Position numbers and translations under genes: made by a program
Source: Bacillota bacterium
GTDB taxonomy: Bacteria > Bacillota > Clostridia > Lachnospirales > Anaerotignaceae
DNA length: 10,033 bases
Assembly: GCA_023413275.1 (NCBI GenBank)
Contig: JAEZPX010000181.1
Location: 1 to 10,033, forward strand
Direction of reading: 5' to 3'
In this document: positions 5,609 through 10,033 of the stretch, in pieces
Position numbering within the stretch: the first letter of the stretch is position 1
Layout of the letters: every line of letters starts with the position of its first letter
The notes under the pieces: model-generated
Told to the model about the DNA's origin: nothing
What the model saw: the letters and a program-made list of their open reading frames with translations, nothing else
Databases searched by the model: none

Positions 5609-7606
5609 TTATGAAGTGGCTTTCGTTGTTGTCTGATTCTGTTTTGTTCCATTCATTTGTCCTCTGCCGCCCATATTTCCGTCACTGGACGTACCAGAGG
5701 TATAGCTTAAACTCTCCATGGTAAAGGTTTTCGTCTCATCTCCCATGGTTAAGGTATAAGTGGAGCCTTTCTTAATACTGGAGCCAGATACCAAGACTGC
5801 TGTATACTCTCTTGTTGGCGTATAGTTAAGCAAGGTTGTGCCGCCGCTGGTTAATGTAACCTTACCACTTTTTGCTTCTGTTAAGTTAATCAACGCCCAA
5901 CCTTGGGTGGAATCCGTACTAAATCCATGGAACATACTGCTTGAACCACAAGCAACCAAGGTTCCACCGGTTATTACAGCATCACCATCGCTGTCCACAC
6001 AGGAATTTCCGTTGTTTTCAGGTCCTGTGATATAAATTACGCCACCGCTTATATGAATACTACCGTTGGAATCAATGGCATCTCCTTTTGCATCGATGGT
6101 TATTGTGCCCCCTGTAATTGTGATATCACAGTTTTCATTTGCTTGGAAACCACCACCCATACGATCCGGCATAGCTCCTTCTGTTCCTGTAGGAGGGGTT
6201 CCTGTAGGAGGGGTGCCTGTTGGTGCGCTACCTGTTGGAGGAGTTCCTGTAGTATTTTTTGTTGATGCATCGGCTTTGGTCGTTGCACTGGTTGTTGCGT
6301 CCCCAGCGGGTTTTTCAGGCGGTGTAGCTGTGGAATCAAAGGCAGGTCTTTCACCGTCTGCCTTTTTACCTCCTTCTCCTCCTACGACGGCTTCATTGGA
6401 ATCCTCGCCGCTTTCTGCCGCATTGATCCCATCATCAGATGACACAATGTTAACGGTGCCCGCGGAAACATGAACTGTCTGTCCTTCTATACCTTCATAA
6501 CTTTTGGTAATATGTATTGTTCCACCCTCAACCACTGCGGCTAAATCGGCATGGAAACCATCATCCCCCGTTTCAATGGTATAGTTCCCACCTTTTACAG
6601 TCAGATTTGCATTGCTGTGGAATGCGTCATCGGCACAATTTAAGGTAAAGCTTCCTCCGGAAAGCAACAGATTTCCAGTTGTTTTTATACCCTTTGCGCT
6701 TGCATCCTCTGCAAGAGTTGCATCACTGCCGCCGCCTGTTTTGATTTGGAAGGTGCCATCCTCAATTTGCAAGATAGATGCTCCATCAAAGCCATCCCCC
6801 TGAGCCGTAATATCATAACTACCTTTTCCTACATAGATAAAGCCCTTTGTTGCATCATCTTTGTTTTCGCTGTGGAAGCCATCCTTACCGGAGGTGATTT
6901 GGAAGGTACCGTCTGCGATAGCAATGCCATCTTTTGCAGTAAAGCCGTGGTCTGCCGCATTCACCTTATAGCTGCCCCCTGTAATGGTCAGGTCATCCTT
7001 GGCAACAACGCCGCTGCCATACGCCGCGTTGATGATTAATGTGCCACTGCCATTGAAGGTAATATCATCTTTGGCAAAAACCACACCGTCAATATTGTTA
7101 TCATCAATGGCTACAAAAGCATTCTTGTTGGAAAGAGTATTGGTTGTGCCTTTTGCTAAGGTTACAAATACTTTGTCACTTTGACGCACATAAATAGCCG
7201 CACTTGTGTTGTTGTTTATTGTTACACCATTGAGTATTAACTGAACCTTATCACTCTCTTCAGCATCCACAATAATCTGACCATTTGTCAACTTACCACT
7301 TAAGATGTATACGCCTTCATCTTTAATCGTTACAGTGGAAGCACTTATGCTTACCTTACTGCTGTCTGAGCTGGTGGCTTTGGTTTCACTTAGCGTAATA
7401 GAAATAGCCTGACTTTCATCATAATCCCCTGCTTTATCCCGAGTGCTGAATAACGTCTCAGGGTCTAAAGCTGTGACCAACGATGCGGCATCTGTGGTGG
7501 TGGTTGCAATGGCATCAGTAGTGGCACCATTTGCCGTCTGACTGCAACTGCATAATAAGCATGCCACAGTTATGGCGGCGAGTACCGTTCTTTTTCTCTG
7601 TTTCAT
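5609..7606 (-). CDS. Secreted beta-helix lipoprotein, Cthe_2159-like carbohydrate-binding domain
   Basis: A 665-residue exported protein. A basic N-terminus and hydrophobic core end in LCSC, a plausible lipobox with acylated Cys21. Residues about 60-400 are repeated short beta strands with patterns such as GGSYKVNAADHGF, DGTFQITSGKDGF and GGNYTIETGDDGF, spaced about 20-28 residues, typical of a right-handed parallel beta helix. Regular Asp-Asp-Gly turns could bind calcium. A low-complexity Thr/Pro/Gly linker (about 400-490) contains a TGTPPTG-type repeat (453-475). A second helix portion follows (493-555), then a closing beta domain (about 560-632) and a Gly/Gln/Thr-rich tail. This matches the family of the Cthe_2159 protein, known as a polysaccharide (acid-sugar) binding beta helix (DUF4353 type). 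The ATG has an AAGGAGGAAG site. It probably sits on the outer face of the membrane. No LPxTG sorting signal is present. Confidence 0.85.
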   Translation of the reverse strand: MKQRKRTVLAAITVACLLCSCSQTANGATTDAIATTTTDAASLVTALDPETLFSTRDKAGDYDESQAISITLSETKATSSDSSKVSISASTVTIKDEGVYILSGKLTNGQIIVDAEESDKVQLILNGVTINNNTSAAIYVRQSDKVFVTLAKGTTNTLSNKNAFVAIDDNNIDGVVFAKDDITFNGSGTLIINAAYGSGVVAKDDLTITGGSYKVNAADHGFTAKDGIAIADGTFQITSGKDGFHSENKDDATKGFIYVGKGSYDITAQGDGFDGASILQIEDGTFQIKTGGGSDATLAEDASAKGIKTTGNLLLSGGSFTLNCADDAFHSNANLTVKGGNYTIETGDDGFHADLAAVVEGGTIHITKSYEGIEGQTVHVSAGTVNIVSSDDGINAAESGEDSNEAVVGGEGGKKADGERPAFDSTATPPEKPAGDATTSATTKADASTKNTTGTPPTGSAPTGTPPTGTPPTGTEGAMPDRMGGGFQANENCDITITGGTITIDAKGDAIDSNGSIHISGGVIYITGPENNGNSCVDSDGDAVITGGTLVACGSSSMFHGFSTDSTQGWALINLTEAKSGKVTLTSGGTTLLNYTPTREYTAVLVSGSSIKKGSTYTLTMGDETKTFTMESLSYTSGTSSDGNMGGRGQMNGTKQNQTTTKATS
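6183..6252. repeat. 15-bp tandem repeat encoding the Thr-Pro-Gly linker
   Basis: About five copies of a 15-bp unit (GTTCCTGTAGGAGGG on the plus strand) begin at 6183, 6198, 6213, 6228 and 6243. The first two are identical; the third to fifth diverge. The unit encodes the five-residue repeat PPTGT on the minus strand, inside the linker between the two beta-helix parts. Because 15 is a multiple of three, copy-number changes would alter linker length without breaking the frame. Confidence 0.85.
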
Positions 7607-7621
7607 AAATTAACTTCCTCC

Positions 7622-8314
7622 TTATAATTCATTTTGGTTTAACGCTCTGGAAAAACTAATCTCTAAATTACCATTACGAACCCGAATGGCATCCATCATT
7701 TTTTTCTCTGAAACATTATCTTTTACTACAACACGATAAGTCAAACGGAATAAACTGCCCATATTTGTGGTTTTCACTTCCACAAGCTCATTGCTCTTTA
7801 AGTACTTTGCAAAGATATCATCAAAAATCTCTGCATAATCCAAATCTTCAGGAATTGTGATACGAAGCTGACGTTCCTGTGTTGCGCCGTAAAAGCTCTG
7901 CATTTTTTTGGTATTGTAGAACATCTCTGCCAAAGCCAAGATAACTGTAAATAAAACTGCCAGGATCAAATATCCCATACCTACTGCAAGGCCAGCGGCC
8001 ATGGCAATGAAGATAGCACAGATTTCCTTGGCGGTTCCGGGAACGGAGCGGAAACGAACCAAACTAAAGGTTCCTGCTACAGCAACGCCGGCCCCTATAT
8101 TTCCATTTACCATAAGAATTATCATGGCAACAACTGCGGGAAGCAGAGCTAAAGTCACCAAGAACCCCGGGGAGCTTTTGCTCTTTCTTCTGTAAGTTAG
8201 CGCTAGTAAAAATCCAATCCCTAATCCTGTAGCAACACAAAGCAAAAACGCCGATATTGTTATTCCTGTTGTGGTGGATGAAGCTAAAATATTTTCTGTC
8301 ATAAAATTAAGCAC
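7622..8314 (-). CDS. DUF4956 family membrane protein
   Basis: A 230-residue protein with about four membrane segments in the first 130 residues and a soluble, probably cytoplasmic C-terminal domain (about 140-230). The VAGTFSLVRFRSVPGTAKEI segment (about residues 79-98) is the most recognisable DUF4956 signature; its arginines lie between membrane helices. DUF4956 genes recur beside VTC-domain genes and surface-protein or CotH genes in Bacillota, and the biochemical role is unknown. The start is taken as GTG at 8314, 8 bp inside the VTC gene, with a weak AAAGGGG site; the alternative ATG at 8302 has no ribosome site. Overlap suggests coupled translation and possibly a complex between the soluble VTC enzyme and this membrane protein. 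A channel or scaffold role is inference. Confidence 0.88.
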   Translation of the reverse strand: MLNFMTENILASSTTTGITISAFLLCVATGLGIGFLLALTYRRKSKSSPGFLVTLALLPAVVAMIILMVNGNIGAGVAVAGTFSLVRFRSVPGTAKEICAIFIAMAAGLAVGMGYLILAVLFTVILALAEMFYNTKKMQSFYGATQERQLRITIPEDLDYAEIFDDIFAKYLKSNELVEVKTTNMGSLFRLTYRVVVKDNVSEKKMMDAIRVRNGNLEISFSRALNQNEL

Positions 8315-9026
8315 TGTATCTGCCCCTTTCTGCCAGCTCTTTTTGGGTCATTGCAGTGTATGCATTTCCGTATTTAGAGTAACTGGTTTTAAATATATTG
8401 TTTTCGCTGAAAAATTTTGTTAGCCATAAAGGCATTCCCATGGCAGCCTTTACTTCTAAAAGCTGCATTCCTTTAGGCAATAGCTCTGCGCCATATGCCC
8501 CTTTACAAAGGCAAATATCATAATCCCTCCAAAGAATGTTGTCATCAAAGGTCATACGAAATTCCGAATCCTCTTTTCCAAAAAACGCTTCCCTATTATA
8601 GGACAATAGTACCGCTGGATTTAGGGGATGAGATTGGGTAAAGTAATCAATCTCTCGGATAATCTGGGTATTCTTTGGGGGTAATGTATTCTTCTCCAGC
8701 CAAAGCTTTGCATCCTCTTGACGCATTGAAACCCGTCTTTTATATACAATCCCTTTGTATTTCTTCTTTAGTTCCACAAAAACCGTAGATTCAGGATTGG
8801 CAGTACCATAACTGCGCACTCTCAGTTTCTCCTTATAAACAGGCTTTTCCATAGAATGTCGAATTAGCTGTTTATTTTCTGTATCATAGTAGATATTCAT
8901 AATTGTAGATTTGCCAAAACTATCGGGTGACATATAAGTATCCATCAATTCCTGAAGTTTTGCTCTTTGTCCGAAGGAAATTAGATATTTAACTTCCTTT
9001 CGTTGAAACGTCGTGGGTGTTCCCAT
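8307..9026 (-). CDS. VTC-domain polyphosphate polymerase-like protein
   Basis: A 239-residue soluble protein with the triphosphate-tunnel fold of the VTC family (catalytic domain of yeast Vtc4, which makes polyphosphate from ATP). The basic and acidic tunnel residues expected from that family appear in order: Lys10-Glu11-x-Lys13 in FQRKEVKYLI, Arg69-x-Arg71 in KLRVRSYG, Glu85 with Lys87-89, Lys96-Arg97-Arg98, Tyr-Asn-Arg at 143-145, Arg157, Glu191-x-Lys193 in LLEVKA, and Ser217-Lys218 near the end. So an active enzyme is likely, although the bacterial product has not been settled to my knowledge. The ATG at 9026 has an AAGGAGG site eight bases upstream, directly after a small hairpin. It is the first gene of the operon with DUF4956 and the beta-helix lipoprotein. 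There are no membrane segments; transfer of product would depend on the neighbour. Confidence 0.88.
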   Translation of the reverse strand: MGTPTTFQRKEVKYLISFGQRAKLQELMDTYMSPDSFGKSTIMNIYYDTENKQLIRHSMEKPVYKEKLRVRSYGTANPESTVFVELKKKYKGIVYKRRVSMRQEDAKLWLEKNTLPPKNTQIIREIDYFTQSHPLNPAVLLSYNREAFFGKEDSEFRMTFDDNILWRDYDICLCKGAYGAELLPKGMQLLEVKAAMGMPLWLTKFFSENNIFKTSYSKYGNAYTAMTQKELAERGRYSA

Positions 9027-9041
9027 AAACTCAGCCTCCTT

Positions 9042-9060
9042 ACCTGCTGTTTTTGCAGGT
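9042..9060 (-). promoter_or_regulatory. Leader hairpin directly upstream of the VTC ribosome site
   Basis: ACCTGC and GCAGGT (9042-9047 and 9055-9060) form a perfect 6-bp stem with a 7-base loop. In the transcript it ends immediately before AAGGAGG. It may protect the 5' end or affect ribosome access. It is too small to match a known riboswitch. Confidence 0.4.
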
Positions 9061-9080
9061 GTAACTCTTTTTCAAAACCA

Positions 9081-9106
9081 AGTATAGAAAGAAAACCTAA
9101 AACCTA
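9081..9106 (-). promoter_or_regulatory. Candidate promoter of the VTC operon with AGGTTTT direct repeats
   Basis: On the minus strand, TATACT (9081-9086) is a good -10 with no recognisable -35. In place of the -35/spacer lies a tandem repeat TAGGTTTTAGGTTTT (about 9092-9106). Direct repeats next to a -10 are the usual binding arrangement of OmpR/PhoB-type activators, and such a regulator is encoded at 4450-5124. The repeat is directly visible; its function is inferred. Confidence 0.4.
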
Positions 9107-9207
9107 CTTTAAATTTAAAAAATAATTTACATTTATTTCATACTGGAAATGAAGATTATTAGACTTTGCTTTTAAATTGCAGTAAACAGCTTCTCATACA
9201 TAAACAA

Positions 9208-9241
9208 AAAAGCCCTAGAAATCAATGTTTCTAAGGCTTTT
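9208..9241 (-). terminator. Second terminator downstream of the IMP dehydrogenase gene
   Basis: Arms 9208-9221 and 9228-9241 pair over 14 positions with one C-A mismatch and a 6-base loop. On the minus strand the hairpin ends GGGCTTTTTTG, giving a strong U-tract; the plus strand has a shorter T run. It would stop read-through past the first terminator before the VTC promoter. Confidence 0.8.
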
Positions 9242-9366
9242 CTATATGTGGTTCACACTGCTTTAAATTTACTTTAGTCGGTTCCATTTTCATCGGTGTG
9301 TTTATTTTTGATTTAGAAACAAAGTATGCATTCATGTGACAAACACGTAGTTTTCTTTTCTACAAA

Positions 9367-9398
9367 AAAGGTGGCATCTGTAAACAGATGCCACCTTT
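9367..9398 (-). terminator. Terminator of the IMP dehydrogenase gene
   Basis: A perfect 14-bp stem (AAAGGTGGCATCTG, 9367-9380, with 9385-9398) and a 4-base loop, 10 bases past the stop codon. On the minus strand it is followed by a TTTTTT tract. Classical factor-independent terminator. Confidence 0.93.
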
Positions 9399-9408
9399 CT
9401 ATATTTTT

Positions 9409-10033
9409 TTATTTAAAATTTAAGCTGTTATCTTTCAACAATACATCGTGAGCGCCGCCTTCTACCAAACTTGTGGTGGAAATTACGGTAATTTTTGCCT
9501 TCTCCTGCAATTCAGGAATGGAGAGTACACCACAGTTGCACATGGTGGATTTTACCTTCTTCAAGGATAGACCCACGTTATCACGCAGACTGCCTGCATA
9601 AGGAACATAAGAGTCTACGCCCTCTTCAAAGGAAAGATTTTCGTCACCACCCATGTCGTATCTCTGCCAGTTTCTTGCACGTGCAGAACCTTCGCCCCAA
9701 TACTCCTTCATGTAACTGCCGTTGATGTTTACTTTGTTTGTAGGGCTTTCATCAAAACGTGCAAAATATCTGCCCAACATGATAAAATCTGCACCCATAG
9801 CCAAAGCTAAAGTCATATGATAATCGTAAACGATACCACCGTCAGAGCAGATAGGGATATAAACACCTGTTTCCCTAAAGTATTCATCCCTAGCCTCTGC
9901 AACCTCAATCACTGCGGAAGCCTGACCACGGCCAATGCCTTTTTGTTCTCTGGTGATACAAATAGAGCCGCCACCGATACCAACCTTCACAAAATCTGCA
10001 CCACAATCTGCCAAGAAGCGGAATCCTTCTCTA
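9409..10033 (-). CDS. guaB: IMP dehydrogenase, C-terminal part (5' end outside window)
   Basis: The last 208 residues of an enzyme that oxidises IMP to XMP with NAD in guanine nucleotide synthesis; cytoplasmic. The frame stays open to the window edge, reading REGFRFLADCGADF before the segment usually reported, so no start is present here. The catalytic loop KVGIGGGSICITREQKG carries the nucleophilic cysteine (family norm GSICTTR). SDGGI is the phosphate-binding strand, GADFIMLGRYFA follows, and NWQRYDMGG probably supplies the Arg-Tyr pair of the mobile flap. The GGGSICITREQKGIGRGQ variant is what I recall from a Clostridia group of IMP dehydrogenases; GMP reductase is less likely, but only the full protein can exclude it. 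A terminator follows the stop, so the gene ends its transcription unit here. Confidence 0.88.
   Translation of the reverse strand, partial: REGFRFLADCGADFVKVGIGGGSICITREQKGIGRGQASAVIEVAEARDEYFRETGVYIPICSDGGIVYDYHMTLALAMGADFIMLGRYFARFDESPTNKVNINGSYMKEYWGEGSARARNWQRYDMGGDENLSFEEGVDSYVPYAGSLRDNVGLSLKKVKSTMCNCGVLSIPELQEKAKITVISTTSLVEGGAHDVLLKDNSLNFK

Larger units (their letters stand above)
9061..9408. other. 348-bp intergenic region between IMP dehydrogenase and the VTC operon
   Basis: It holds two minus-strand terminators (9367-9398 and 9208-9241), a 34-codon ORF of doubtful status between them (9231-9335), and the predicted promoter of the VTC operon (9081-9106). The 11-mer CTTTAAATTTA occurs at 9107 and again at 9261, which may be chance in AT-rich sequence. 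No RNA gene or riboswitch was recognised. Confidence 0.6.

Noticed and set aside
5416..5724. 102-codon plus-strand open frame
   Set aside because: No ribosome site; it crosses the operon terminator and runs antisense to the lipoprotein C-terminus.
6053..7184. Several open frames antisense to or out of frame with the beta-helix gene
   Set aside because: They are by-products of its repetitive Gly/Thr/Asp-rich codons and have no ribosome sites or domain patterns.
9042..9106. Riboswitch in the VTC operon leader
   Set aside because: The leader is only about 50 bases with a single 6-bp stem and no known aptamer motif.

Overview
The window is AT-rich and reads as a chromosomal segment of an anaerobic clostridial Bacillota, possibly Lachnospirales. 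Supporting signs are strong AAGGAGG-type Shine-Dalgarno sites, short intergenic gaps, small clostridial ferredoxins, a C_GCAxxG_C_C protein, a clostridial Crp/Fnr family and a Clostridia-type IMP dehydrogenase. No rRNA, tRNA, CRISPR array, transposase or phage gene was seen.

Region 1 (1-2930) looks like a small redox module. On the minus strand a C_GCAxxG_C_C protein is followed by the first 14 codons of an exported protein that leaves the window. Divergent from it, on the plus strand, is a tight operon of two ferredoxins and a NapH/NosR-like membrane iron-sulfur protein. The shared promoter region holds a perfect 15-bp palindrome (CGTAAC-AAA-GTTACG) that suits a Crp/Fnr regulator, and such a regulator is encoded convergently at 1765-2427. 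Back to back with the regulator is a miniature gene whose product resembles the sensor half of a second Crp/Fnr protein without a DNA-binding domain. The two are driven by near-consensus promoters whose -35 boxes lie only 9 bp apart.

Region 2 (3050-9060), all on the minus strand, holds two transcription units. The upstream one encodes a VTC-type polyphosphate polymerase-like enzyme, a DUF4956 membrane protein and a large secreted beta-helix lipoprotein of the Cthe_2159 carbohydrate-binding type. The first two genes overlap and the third follows after 15 bp. Beyond a strong terminator lies an OmpR-type response regulator and histidine kinase pair with a 4-bp overlap. This VTC/DUF4956/surface-protein set, with an adjacent two-component system, is the best candidate in the window for a poorly described system. 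A reasonable hypothesis is synthesis or handling of a phosphate-containing polymer inside the cell, a membrane partner, and a polyanion- or polysaccharide-binding protein outside, under envelope signalling.

Region 3 (9061-10033) is a 350-bp intergenic stretch with two factor-independent terminators and the probable promoter of the VTC operon, followed by the C-terminal 208 residues of an IMP dehydrogenase whose 5' part lies beyond the window. A 34-codon ORF between the two terminators is noted but not claimed as a gene.
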